Source of the DNA: Coenobita brevimanus
Taxonomy: Eukaryota; Arthropoda; Malacostraca; Decapoda; Coenobitidae
Assembly: GCA_032717465.1 (NCBI GenBank)
Contig: JAVRFU010003718.1
Coordinates: forward strand, 1,122,949 to 1,186,948
DNA length: 64,000 nucleotides
Direction of reading: 5' to 3'
In this document: positions 18,912-30,300 of the stretch, in pieces
Layout of the letters: each line of letters begins with the position of its first letter
How positions within the stretch are numbered: position 1 is the first letter of the stretch
Notes under the pieces: generated by a model
What the model saw: the letters and a program-made list of their open reading frames with translations, nothing else
Databases searched by the model: none
Told to the model about the DNA's origin: nothing
Translations under genes and position numbers: made by a program

Positions 18912-21903
18912 GAATCTCACGGTTGCCTCAATTACAATCTAATTCCTTTGTCAATGCAAAAAATACAATTAAAATTGGTAACTGGAATGTGAGAACGCTA
19001 AATCATGACGGTAAAATCGATGAGTTAGTGAAGGTTTTTCAAAATTACGGACTTGATATTTGTGCTCTGACAGAAACTAGATTAACTGGAGTCGATAAGT
19101 TGGATTTGGAGGATGGTATACGTTTATTGATATCTGGTCGACAGGACGGAATGCATTATCAGGGAGTAGGATTGTTGCTGGGTTGTAAAGCAAATAAGGC
19201 TTTATGTGAGTGGGATCCTATAGATGGGCGATTGTTATACGCACGGTTTAAATCAAATCATGGCAACATCAGTCTGTTTGTGTGTTATGCACCTACTAAT
19301 GATGCACTCGATGAAAGGAAAGACACATTTTATGAAAAGTTGCAAGAAGGAGTAGGAAGGGTACCTAGACATGATGTTTTGATCTGCGTTGGAGACTTTA
19401 ATGCAGTAATGGGCTGTTCAAATGAGGGATTTGAGGCATGTATGGGTAAGATGGGAGTTGGTAGTAGGATGAGTGAAAACGGAGTGAGGTTTGGAAGCTT
19501 CTGTCTAGCAAATGACTTAGTCATCGGGGGCACACTCTTTCAGCATTGCAATATACACAAGACAACTTGGGTGTCGCCGTGTGGAAAATATAAAAATCAG
19601 ATTGATCACATCGCTATCAGTAGGAGGCATAGAAGTTCTCTGCTAGATGTTCATGTTAAACGGGAGCGGATATTGGTAGTGACCATCAACTCAGCATTGC
19701 AAAAATAAGGTTTAAACTTAAAAATCAGAAGAAGGAAAAATCTGGTGTTGGTAGATACGATATTGTTAAGCTTAGAAGGGAAGGAGAAGAAAAGGAGGAA
19801 TTCAGATTAGAATGCAGAAATAGGTTTTTGGTGTTGGAAACGTTGGAAGAGGGGGAGAGAAGTGTAGATGAGATGTGGGAGGATGTGAACAAAGTTTTGC
19901 ATGAGACTGCTGAATGTACGATTGGAAGGAGACATAGATTCAGGAGAAAGAAATGGATATCAGAGGAAACGTGGGATATGATAAAAAAGAGAGGTGAGGC
20001 TAAATTGAGGAGTGAGATGCAATGCGTTGATGAACGAGAGATTGAATTAGCAAGAGCTGCGTACTGGAGTTTGAATTCAGAAGTAAGAAGGTTAGCTAGG
20101 AGAGATAAAAGAAGATGTGTGGATGAAAAGGTTGCAGAGACTGAAATCTTAATAAACAAAAATGATGGACAGAGTCAAAGAATAGCATATGAATCGATTA
20201 GAGAACTGAGTGGTAATGCAGGTAAACGCAAGGAAATACCAGTTAGAGACAGGGAAGGAAATTTATTGACCAAAGATGGAGATATTAAAAATAGATGGAA
20301 AGAGTATTTTGAGACAGTTCTTAATAGACCAATACCACCAGAAGAGGATATACCGTCTGCTCAGGAAGATTTAAATATAGAAACAGGCGAGTTGAGGCTT
20401 GCAGAAGTGGAGAAAGCAGTAAAACAGTTAAAGAATAATAAGGCACCAGGGGAGGATGGTTTATTTCCGGAAATGTTTAAAGTGGAGGGGGATAGATTAA
20501 TAATGATCTTGACCAAGCTATTCAATAAGATATGGGTGACGGGGTTACTACCATCAGTTTGGAAGAATGGTGTAATTGTTAAAGTTCCGAAGAAGGGAGA
20601 CCTGAGTGAATGTGGTAATTGGAGGGGAATCTCTTTGTCACCGATAGCTTTGAAAGTTTTCAGTAGAGTGTTGTTAAATAGGTTGGAGCCGGTGGTTGAG
20701 GGTATTCTGAGGGATGAACAGGCTGGTTTTAGAAAGGGACGTGGTTGCAATGATCAGATCTTTATAGTTAGGCATTTGATGCAGCAAGTTAATGAAATGA
20801 GAGTACCGTTAAGTCTTTGTTTTGTTGATTTTGAAAAGGCTTTTGATAGTGTTTCGAGAGAGACTATGGGGAAGATCATGAGACATTATGGAATACCAGA
20901 GGAGTTTGTGAGGGTCATTATGAACATGCATGAGGACACATTTTGTAAAGTGATGGTTGATGGTTGTCTGAGTGATTCGTTTGAAGTCAAGTCCGGAGTA
21001 ATTCAAGGTGGTGTTCTATCGCCTTTACTATTTATATTGGTCATTGATTACATTATGAAACGCGTTGGAACAGAAACCGGTGCAGGTATACTTTGGGGAG
21101 AGAACAGGAAACTTTTGGATTTAGATTATGCAGATGATATAGTTTTGATTTGTGATGGGCCAGAAGAGATGCAGAGAGTGTTGGACTGTTTGGTGAGTGA
21201 AGGTCGCAAGGTGGGTTTGGTTATTAATTGTGGAAAAACTGAAATAATCAATATGAATATGGAAAATGCGCAGGAATGTGTAATTGGAGGTATGGTTGTA
21301 AAGCAAGTTGATAGGTTTAAATATTTAGGTACTTATTTAGCCAAGGATGGTTCTTTGAACTTTGAATTCGAGGAAAGGTTAAAGAAGGCTAATCAGGCAA
21401 TGGGAATGCTTAAAAATATTTGGAATAAAAACAATTTTTCTGTGCATACAAAAATCAAACTTTATAAGGTAATGGTTAGGAGTATCTTAATTTATGGACA
21501 CGAGTCTTGGTACAGCACAGTGACTATGGAAAATAAATTCTTGGTGTTTGAAAACAAAGCACTTAGAAGAATATTAGGAGTTAAGTGGTGGGAAAGGATA
21601 CCAAATAGTAGAATTAGAGAAATAACGGGAGTGCAGCCGGTCGATGAATATGTTAGGTTCTCACGATGGAAGTGGCTAGGACATGTGTATAGGAGACAGG
21701 GAATAGTACGAGGTACACCAGGGTGGGTGGCACTTGGTAGGAGAGGTAGAGGAAGGCCAAAAGAGACGTGGGTGAGGACAATGAGACGGGAAGCTGGAGA
21801 TGAGTGTTGGGGAGATCTTGAGGAGTTAGCACAAGATAGGATGTGGTGGTGTGAGTTCATCGAGGCCCTATGCATCTCCGAGGGTGCCACAGGAAATGAC
21901 TGA
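18857..21903 (+). pseudogene. APE-RT polyprotein, RTE copy 1, one frameshift
   Basis: Open from 18857 with no ATG before the endonuclease: the first recognisable motif GNWNVRTLN precedes any in-frame Met. It keeps the complete APE domain (GNWNVR, ALTETR, CYAPTND, GDFNAVMG, NQIDH) up to a 1-bp loss at about 19665 (cgggagcgg where other copies have cgggaagcgg), which ends the frame at 19708. The rest (19828-21903) is open and holds the linker, RT (KAPGEDG, FVDFEKAFD, VIQGGVLSP, YADD) and the C-terminal block (WKWLGHVYRR, GRGRPKETW). Repair of one base would give an uninterrupted protein, so this is a young element. Confidence 0.88.
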
Positions 21904-21939
21904 CTGACTGACTGTCTTTCAGAATTCTTTCACACAATT

Positions 21940-24552
21940 TTGCAACCATGCTGGTTAGAGACACTGGTCTATAATTCACATAAGGCTTTATGTGAGTGGG
22001 ATCCTATAGATGGGCGATTGTTATACGCACGGTTTAAATCAAATCATGGCAACATCAGTCTGTTTGTGTGTTATGCACCTACTAATGATGCACTCGATGA
22101 AAGGAAAGACACATTTTATGAAAAGTTGCAAGAAGGAGTAGGAAGGGTACCTAGACATGATGTTTTGATCTGCGTTGGAGACTTTAATGCAGTAATGGGC
22201 TGTTCAAATGAGGGATTTGAGGCATGTATGGGTAAGATGGGAGTTGGTAGTAGGATGAGTGAAAACGGAGTGAGGTTTGGAAGCTTCTGTCTAGCAAATG
22301 ACTTAGTCATCGGGGGCACACTCTTTCAGCATTGCAATATACACAAGACAACTTGGTTGTCGCCGTGTGGAAAATATAAAAATCAGATTGATGACATTGC
22401 TATCAGTAGGAGGCATAGAAGTTCTCTGCTAGATGTTCATGTTAAACGGGAATCGGATATTGGTAGTGACCATCAACTCAGCATTGCAAAAATAAGGTTT
22501 AAACTTAAAAATCAGAAGAAGGAAAAATCTGGTGTTGGTAGATACGATATTGTTAAGCTTAGAAGGGAAGGAGAAGAAAAGGAGGAATTCAGATTAGAAT
22601 GCAGAAATAGGTTTTTGGTGTTGGAAACGTTGGAAGAGGGGGAGAGAAGTGTAGATGAGATGTGGGAGGATGTGAACAAAGTTTTGCATGAGACTGCTGA
22701 ATGTACGATTGGAAGGAGACATAGATTCAGGAGAAAGAAATGGATATCAGAGGAAACGTGGGATATGATAAAAAAGAGAGGTGAGGCTAAATTGAGGAGT
22801 GAGATGCAATGCGTTGATGAACGAGAGATTGAATTAGCAAGAGCTGCGTACTGGAGTTTGAATTCAGAAGTAAGAAGGTTAGCTAGGAGAGATAAAAGAA
22901 GATGTGTGGATGAAAAGGTTGCAGAGACTGAAATCTTAATAAACAAAAATGATGGACAGAGTCAAAGAATAGCATATGAATCGATTAGAGAACTGAGTGG
23001 TAATGCAGGTAAACGCAAGGAAATACCAGTTAGAGACAGGGAAGGAAATTTATTGACCAAAGATGGAGATATTAAAAATAGATGGAAAGAGTATTTTGAG
23101 ACAGTTCTTAATAGACCAATACCACCAGAAGAGGATATACCGTCTGCTCAGGAAGATTTAAATATAGAAACAGGCGAGTTGAGGCTTGCAGAAGTGGAGA
23201 AAGCAGTAAAACAGTTAAAGAATAATAAGGCACCAGGGGAGGATGGTTTATTTCCGGAAATGTTTAAAGTGGAGGGGGATAGATTAATAATGATCTTGAC
23301 CAAGCTATTCAATAAGATATGGGTGACGGGGTTACTACCATCAGTTTGGAAGAATGGTGTAATTGTTAAAGTTCCGAAGAAGGGAGACCTGAGTGAATGT
23401 GGTAATTGGAGGGGAATCTCTTTGTCACCGATAGCTTTGAAAGTTTTCAGTAGAGTGTTGTTAAATAGGTTGGAGCCGGTGGTTGAGGGTATTCTGAGGG
23501 ATGAACAGGCTGGTTTTAGAAAGGGACGTGGTTGCAATGATCAGATCTTTATAGTTAGGCATTTGATGCAGCAAGTTAATGAAATGAGAGTACCGTTAAG
23601 TCTTTGTTTTGTTGATTTTGAAAAGGCTTTTGATAGTGTTTCGAGAGAGACTATGGGGAAGATCATGAGACATTATGGAATACCAGAGGAGTTTGTGAGG
23701 GTCATTATGAACATGCATGAGGACACATTTTGTAAAGTGATGGTTGATGGTTGTCTGAGTGATTCGTTTGAAGTCAAGTCCGGAGTAATTCAAGGTGGTG
23801 TTCTATCGCCTTTACTATTTATATTGGTCATTGATTACATTATGAAACGCGTTGGAACAGAAACCGGTGCAGGTATACTTTGGGGAGAGAACAGGAAACT
23901 TTTGGATTTAGATTATGCAGATGATATAGTTTTGATTTGTGATGGGCCAGAAGAGATGCAGAGAGTGTTGGACTGTTTGGTGAGTGAAGGTCGCAAGGTG
24001 GGTTTGGTTATTAATTGTGGAAAAACTGAAATAATCAATATGAATATGGAAAATGCGCAGGAATGTGTAATTGGAGGTATGGTTGTAAAGCAAGTTGATA
24101 GGTTTAAATATTTAGGTACTTATTTAGCCAAGGATGGTTCTTTGAACTTTGAATTCGAGGAAAGGTTAAAGAAGGCTAATCAGGCAATGGGAATGCTTAA
24201 AAATATTTGGAATAAAAACAATTTTTCTGTGCATACAAAAATCAAACTTTATAAGGTAATGGTTAGGAGTATCTTAATTTATGGACACGAGTCTTGGTAC
24301 AGCACAGTGACTATGGAAAATAAATTCTTGGTGTTTGAAAACAAAGCACTTAGAAGAATATTAGGAGTTAAGTGGTGGGAAAGGATACCAAATAGTAGAA
24401 TTAGAGAAATAACGGGAGTGCAGCCGGTCGATGAATATGTTAGGTTCTCACGATGGAAGTGGCTAGGACATGTGTATAGGAGACAGGGAATAGTACGAGG
24501 TACACCAGGGTGGGTGGCACTTGGTAGGAGAGGTAGAGGAAGGCCAAAATAG
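21940..24552 (+). pseudogene. RTE copy 2, truncated APE plus RT, premature stop
   Basis: 870 codons open (first in-frame ATG at 22195), ending at a TAG at 24550 that replaces Glu after GRGRPK. The last 46 residues are lost. The first 13 codons come from the antisense CR1 target. The APE domain lacks its N-terminal half, including the GNWNVR and TETR motifs, and the NQIDH motif reads NQIDD, so nicking activity is not expected. The linker and complete RT are intact. It shares the TAG with copy 3 and the Leu codon ttg (TTWLSP) with copy 4. Confidence 0.88.
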
Positions 24553-24726
24553 ACGTGGGTGAGGACAATGAGACGGGAAGCTGGAGATGAGTGTTGGGGA
24601 GATCTTGAGGAGTTAGCACAAGATAGGATGTGGTGGTGTGAGTTCATCGAGGCCCTATGCATCTCCGAGGGTGCCACAGGAAATGACTGACTGACTGACT
24701 GTCTTTCAGAATTCTTTCACACAATT

Positions 24727-27339
24727 TTGCAACCATGCTGGTTAGAGACACTGGTCTATAATTCACATAAGGCTTTATGTGAGTGGGATCCTATAGATGG
24801 GCGATTGTTATACGCACGGTTTAAATCAAATCATGGCAACATCAGTCTGTTTGTGTGTTATGCACCTACTAATGATGCACTCGATGAAAGGAAAGACACA
24901 TTTTATGAAAAGTTGCAAGAAGGAGTAGGAAGGGTACCTAGACATGATGTTTTGATCTGCGTTGGAGACTTTAATGCAGTAATGGGCTGTTCAAATGAGG
25001 GATTTGAGGCATGTATGGGTAAGATGGGAGTTGGTAGTAGGATGAGTGAAAACGGAGTGAGGTTTGGAAGCTTCTGTCTAGCAAATGACTTAGTCATCGG
25101 GGGCACACTCTTTCAGCATTGCAATATACACAAGACAACTTGGGTGTCGCCGTGTGGAAAATATAAAAATCAGATTGATCACATCGCTATCAGTAGGAGG
25201 CATAGAAGTTCTCTGCTAGATGTTCATGTTAAACGGGAAGCGGATATTGGTAGTGACCATCAACTCAGCATTGCAAAAATAAGGTTTAAACTTAAAAATC
25301 AGAAGAAGGAAAAATCTGGTGTTGGTAGATACGATATTGTTAAGCTTAGAAGGGAAGGAGAAGAAAAGGAGGAATTCAGATTAGAATGCAGAAATAGGTT
25401 TTTGGTGTTGGAAACGTTGGAAGAGGGGGAGAGAAGTGTAGATGAGATGTGGGAGGATGTGAACAAAGTTTTGCATGAGACTGCTGAATGTACGATTGGA
25501 AGGAGACATAGATTCAGGAGAAAGAAATGGATATCAGAGGAAACGTGGGATATGATAAAAAAGAGAGGTGAGGCTAAATTGAGGAGTGAGATGCAATGCG
25601 TTGATGAACGAGAGATTGAATTAGCAAGAGCTGCGTACTGGAGTTTGAATTCAGAAGTAAGAAGGTTAGCTAGGAGAGATAAAAGAAGATGTGTGGATGA
25701 AAAGGTTGCAGAGACTGAAATCTTAATAAACAAAAATGATGGACAGAGTCAAAGAATAGCATATGAATCGATTAGAGAACTGAGTGGTAATGCAGGTAAA
25801 CGCAAGGAAATACCAGTTAGAGACAGGGAAGGAAATTTATTGACCAAAGATGGAGATATTAAAAATAGATGGAAAGAGTATTTTGAGACAGTTCTTAATA
25901 GACCAATACCACCAGAAGAGGATATACCGTCTGCTCAGGAAGATTTAAATATAGAAACAGGCGAGTTGAGGCTTGCAGAAGTGGAGAAAGCAGTAAAACA
26001 GTTAAAGAATAATAAGGCACCAGGGGAGGATGGTTTATTTCCGGAAATGTTTAAAGTGGAGGGGGATAGATTAATAATGATCTTGACCAAGCTATTCAAT
26101 AAGATATGGGTGACGGGGTTACTACCATCAGTTTGGAAGAATGGTGTAATTGTTAAAGTTCCGAAGAAGGGAGACCTGAGTGAATGTGGTAATTGGAGGG
26201 GAATCTCTTTGTCACCGATAGCTTTGAAAGTTTTCAGTAGAGTGTTGTTAAATAGGTTGGAGCCGGTGGTTGAGGGTATTCTGAGGGATGAACAGGCTGG
26301 TTTTAGAAAGGGACGTGGTTGCAATGATCAGATCTTTATAGTTAGGCATTTGATGCAGCAAGTTAATGAAATGAGAGTACCGTTAAGTCTTTGTTTTGTT
26401 GATTTTGAAAAGGCTTTTGATAGTGTTTCGAGAGAGACTATGGGGAAGATCATGAGACATTATGGAATACCAGAGGAGTTTGTGAGGGTCATTATGAACA
26501 TGCATGAGGACACATTTTGTAAAGTGATGGTTGATGGTTGTCTGAGTGATTCGTTTGAAGTCAAGTCCGGAGTAATTCAAGGTGGTGTTCTATCGCCTTT
26601 ACTATTTATATTGGTCATTGATTACATTATGAAACGCGTTGGAACAGAAACCGGTGCAGGTATACTTTGGGGAGAGAACAGGAAACTTTTGGATTTAGAT
26701 TATGCAGATGATATAGTTTTGATTTGTGATGGGCCAGAAGAGATGCAGAGAGTGTTGGACTGTTTGGTGAGTGAAGGTCGCAAGGTGGGTTTGGTTATTA
26801 ATTGTGGAAAAACTGAAATAATCAATATGAATATGGAAAATGCGCAGGAATGTGTAATTGGAGGTATGGTTGTAAAGCAAGTTGATAGGTTTAAATATTT
26901 AGGTACTTATTTAGCCAAGGATGGTTCTTTGAACTTTGAATTCGAGGAAAGGTTAAAGAAGGCTAATCAGGCAATGGGAATGCTTAAAAATATTTGGAAT
27001 AAAAACAATTTTTCTGTGCATACAAAAATCAAACTTTATAAGGTAATGGTTAGGAGTATCTTAATTTATGGACACGAGTCTTGGTACAGCACAGTGACTA
27101 TGGAAAATAAATTCTTGGTGTTTGAAAACAAAGCACTTAGAAGAATATTAGGAGTTAAGTGGTGGGAAAGGATACCAAATAGTAGAATTAGAGAAATAAC
27201 GGGAGTGCAGCCGGTCGATGAATATGTTAGGTTCTCACGATGGAAGTGGCTAGGACATGTGTATAGGAGACAGGGAATAGTACGAGGTACACCAGGGTGG
27301 GTGGCACTTGGTAGGAGAGGTAGAGGAAGGCCAAAATAG
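24727..27339 (+). pseudogene. RTE copy 3, truncated APE plus RT, premature stop
   Basis: Same architecture as copy 2 and the same TAG (27337). It has NQIDH and TTWVSP, and Glu-Ala-Asp at the variable site near 25238. RT motifs are intact: FVDFEKAFD, VIQGGVLSP, YADD. Sharing the stop with the neighbouring copy shows that they are sister monomers or were gene-converted. Confidence 0.88.
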
Positions 27340-27513
27340 ACGTGGGTGAGGACAATGAGACGGGAAGCTGGAGATGAGTGTTGGGGAGATCTTGAGGAGT
27401 TAGCACAAGATAGGATGTGGTGGTGTGAGTTCATCGAGGCCCTATGCATCTCCGAGGGTGCCACAGGAAATGACTGACTGACTGACTGTCTTTCAGAATT
27501 CTTTCACACAATT

Positions 27514-30264
27514 TTGCAACCATGCTGGTTAGAGACACTGGTCTATAATTCACATAAGGCTTTATGTGAGTGGGATCCTATAGATGGGCGATTGTTATAC
27601 GCACGGTTTAAATCAAATCATGGCAACATCAGTCTGTTTGTGTGTTATGCACCTACTAATGATGCACTCGATGAAAGGAAAGACACATTTTATGAAAAGT
27701 TGCAAGAAGGAGTAGGAAGGGTACCTAGACATGATGTTTTGATCTGCGTTGGAGACTTTAATGCAGTAATGGGCTGTTCAAATGAGGGATTTGAGGCATG
27801 TATGGGTAAGATGGGAGTTGGTAGTAGGATGAGTGAAAACGGAGTGAGGTTTGGAAGCTTCTGTCTAGCAAATGACTTAGTCATCGGGGGCACACTCTTT
27901 CAGCATTGCAATATACACAAGACAACTTGGTTGTCGCCGTGTGGAAAATATAAAAATCAGATTGATCACATCGCTATCAGTAGGAGGCATAGAAGTTCTC
28001 TGCTAGATGTTCATGTTAAACGGGAAGCGGATATTGGTAGTGACCATCAACTCAGCATTGCAAAAATAAGGTTTAAACTTAAAAATCAGAAGAAGGAAAA
28101 ATCTGGTGTTGGTAGATACGATATTGTTAAGCTTAGAAGGGAAGGAGAAGAAAAGGAGGAATTCAGATTAGAATGCAGAAATAGGTTTTTGGTGTTGGAA
28201 ACGTTGGAAGAGGGGGAGAGAAGTGTAGATGAGATGTGGGAGGATGTGAACAAAGTTTTGCATGAGACTGCTGAATGTACGATTGGAAGGAGACATAGAT
28301 TCAGGAGAAAGAAATGGATATCAGAGGAAACGTGGGATATGATAAAAAAGAGAGGTGAGGCTAAATTGAGGAGTGAGATGCAATGCGTTGATGAACGAGA
28401 GATTGAATTAGCAAGAGCTGCGTACTGGAGTTTGAATTCAGAAGTAAGAAGGTTAGCTAGGAGAGATAAAAGAAGATGTGTGGATGAAAAGGTTGCAGAG
28501 ACTGAAATCTTAATAAACAAAAATGATGGACAGAGTCAAAGAATAGCATATGAATCGATTAGAGAACTGAGTGGTAATGCAGGTAAACGCAAGGAAATAC
28601 CAGTTAGAGACAGGGAAGGAAATTTATTGACCAAAGATGGAGATATTAAAAATAGATGGAAAGAGTATTTTGAGACAGTTCTTAATAGACCAATACCACC
28701 AGAAGAGGATATACCGTCTGCTCAGGAAGATTTAAATATAGAAACAGGCGAGTTGAGGCTTGCAGAAGTGGAGAAAGCAGTAAAACAGTTAAAGAATAAT
28801 AAGGCACCAGGGGAGGATGGTTTATTTCCGGAAATGTTTAAAGTGGAGGGGGATAGATTAATAATGATCTTGACCAAGCTATTCAATAAGATATGGGTGA
28901 CGGGGTTACTACCATCAGTTTGGAAGAATGGTGTAATTGTTAAAGTTCCGAAGAAGGGAGACCTGAGTGAATGTGGTAATTGGAGGGGAATCTCTTTGTC
29001 ACCGATAGCTTTGAAAGTTTTCAGTAGAGTGTTGTTAAATAGGTTGGAGCCGGTGGTTGAGGGTATTCTGAGGGATGAACAGGCTGGTTTTAGAAAGGGA
29101 CGTGGTTGCAATGATCAGATCTTTATAGTTAGGCATTTGATGCAGCAAGTTAATGAAATGAGAGTACCGTTAAGTCTTTGTTTTGTTGATTTTGAAAAGG
29201 CTTTTGATAGTGTTTCGAGAGAGACTATGGGGAAGATCATGAGACATTATGGAATACCAGAGGAGTTTGTGAGGGTCATTATGAACATGCATGAGGACAC
29301 ATTTTGTAAAGTGATGGTTGATGGTTGTCTGAGTGATTCGTTTGAAGTCAAGTCCGGAGTAATTCAAGGTGGTGTTCTATCGCCTTTACTATTTATATTG
29401 GTCATTGATTACATTATGAAACGCGTTGGAACAGAAACCGGTGCAGGTATACTTTGGGGAGAGAACAGGAAACTTTTGGATTTAGATTATGCAGATGATA
29501 TAGTTTTGATTTGTGATGGGCCAGAAGAGATGCAGAGAGTGTTGGACTGTTTGGTGAGTGAAGGTCGCAAGGTGGGTTTGGTTATTAATTGTGGAAAAAC
29601 TGAAATAATCAATATGAATATGGAAAATGCGCAGGAATGTGTAATTGGAGGTATGGTTGTAAAGCAAGTTGATAGGTTTAAATATTTAGGTACTTATTTA
29701 GCCAAGGATGGTTCTTTGAACTTTGAATTCGAGGAAAGGTTAAAGAAGGCTAATCAGGCAATGGGAATGCTTAAAAATATTTGGAATAAAAACAATTTTT
29801 CTGTGCATACAAAAATCAAACTTTATAAGGTAATGGTTAGGAGTATCTTAATTTATGGACACGAGTCTTGGTACAGCACAGTGACTATGGAAAATAAATT
29901 CTTGGTGTTTGAAAACAAAGCACTTAGAAGAATATTAGGAGTTAAGTGGTGGGAAAGGATACCAAATAGTAGAATTAGAGAAATAACGGGAGTGCAGCCG
30001 GTCGATGAATATGTTAGGTTCTCACGATGGAAGTGGCTAGGACATGTGTATAGGAGACAGGGAATAGTACGAGGTACACCAGGGTGGGTGGCACTTGGTA
30101 GGAGAGGTAGAGGAAGGCCAAAAGAGACGTGGGTGAGGACAATGAGACGGGAAGCTGGAGATGAGTGTTGGGGAGATCTTGAGGAGTTAGCACAAGATAG
30201 GATGTGGTGGTGTGAGTTCATCGAGGCCCTATGCATCTCCGAGGGTGCCACAGGAAATGACTGA
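27514..30264 (+). CDS. RTE copy 4, fully open 916-codon chimeric frame
   Basis: Open from a TTG in the antisense target sequence; the first in-frame ATG is near residue 86. Residues 1-13 are target-derived; 14-180 are the C-terminal part of APE (CYAPTND 44-50, GDFNAV 80-85, NQIDH 148-152, SDHQL 176-180). A basic linker follows, then RT about 418-670 (KAPGEDG 430-436, FVDFEKAFD 557-565, IQGGVLSP 617-624, YADD 659-662), then the C-terminal block (WKWLGHVYRR 839-848, GRGRPKETW 865-873). Without the APE N-terminal half it could not nick a target in the usual way. Expression is unknown; in a eukaryote the TTG start should not be trusted. Confidence 0.85.
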   Translation: MQPCWLETLVYNSHKALCEWDPIDGRLLYARFKSNHGNISLFVCYAPTNDALDERKDTFYEKLQEGVGRVPRHDVLICVGDFNAVMGCSNEGFEACMGKMGVGSRMSENGVRFGSFCLANDLVIGGTLFQHCNIHKTTWLSPCGKYKNQIDHIAISRRHRSSLLDVHVKREADIGSDHQLSIAKIRFKLKNQKKEKSGVGRYDIVKLRREGEEKEEFRLECRNRFLVLETLEEGERSVDEMWEDVNKVLHETAECTIGRRHRFRRKKWISEETWDMIKKRGEAKLRSEMQCVDEREIELARAAYWSLNSEVRRLARRDKRRCVDEKVAETEILINKNDGQSQRIAYESIRELSGNAGKRKEIPVRDREGNLLTKDGDIKNRWKEYFETVLNRPIPPEEDIPSAQEDLNIETGELRLAEVEKAVKQLKNNKAPGEDGLFPEMFKVEGDRLIMILTKLFNKIWVTGLLPSVWKNGVIVKVPKKGDLSECGNWRGISLSPIALKVFSRVLLNRLEPVVEGILRDEQAGFRKGRGCNDQIFIVRHLMQQVNEMRVPLSLCFVDFEKAFDSVSRETMGKIMRHYGIPEEFVRVIMNMHEDTFCKVMVDGCLSDSFEVKSGVIQGGVLSPLLFILVIDYIMKRVGTETGAGILWGENRKLLDLDYADDIVLICDGPEEMQRVLDCLVSEGRKVGLVINCGKTEIINMNMENAQECVIGGMVVKQVDRFKYLGTYLAKDGSLNFEFEERLKKANQAMGMLKNIWNKNNFSVHTKIKLYKVMVRSILIYGHESWYSTVTMENKFLVFENKALRRILGVKWWERIPNSRIREITGVQPVDEYVRFSRWKWLGHVYRRQGIVRGTPGWVALGRRGRGRPKETWVRTMRREAGDECWGDLEELAQDRMWWCEFIEALCISEGATGND

Positions 30265-30300
30265 CTGACTGACTGTCTTTCAGAATTCTTTCACACAATT

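Larger units (their letters stand above)
18568..21911 (+). mobile_element. RTE-like LINE, founder copy (copy 1), full length
   Basis: 3344 bp inserted into unit 2's RT pseudogene between 'ccatctgtct' and 'ttcagaattc', with ctgtct on both sides (18562-18567 and 21912-21917). That is a short target duplication, or possibly tail microhomology. A 290-bp leader, one long APE-RT frame and a (TGAC)n tail that itself supplies the stop codon are classic RTE-clade features (family knowledge). The length agrees with the roughly 3.3 kb usual for RTE. It is the only copy in the window with the 5' 626 bp. Confidence 0.9.

Noticed and set aside
19730..20159. Minus-strand 144-codon frame repeated in every RTE monomer
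   Set aside because: It recurs only because the monomer recurs. It is antisense to the RTE linker, has no motif, and is low-complexity Ser/Leu rich.
18562..21917. Long target-site duplication for the RTE insertion
   Set aside because: Only ctgtct is shared, and it overlaps the (TGAC)n tail by microhomology, so its length cannot be fixed.
21940..21942. TTG as a genuine start of the 916-codon RTE frames
   Set aside because: This is a eukaryotic context, and the TTG lies in antisense CR1 target sequence. The first in-frame ATG is near residue 86. I keep the frame as 'open from' only.
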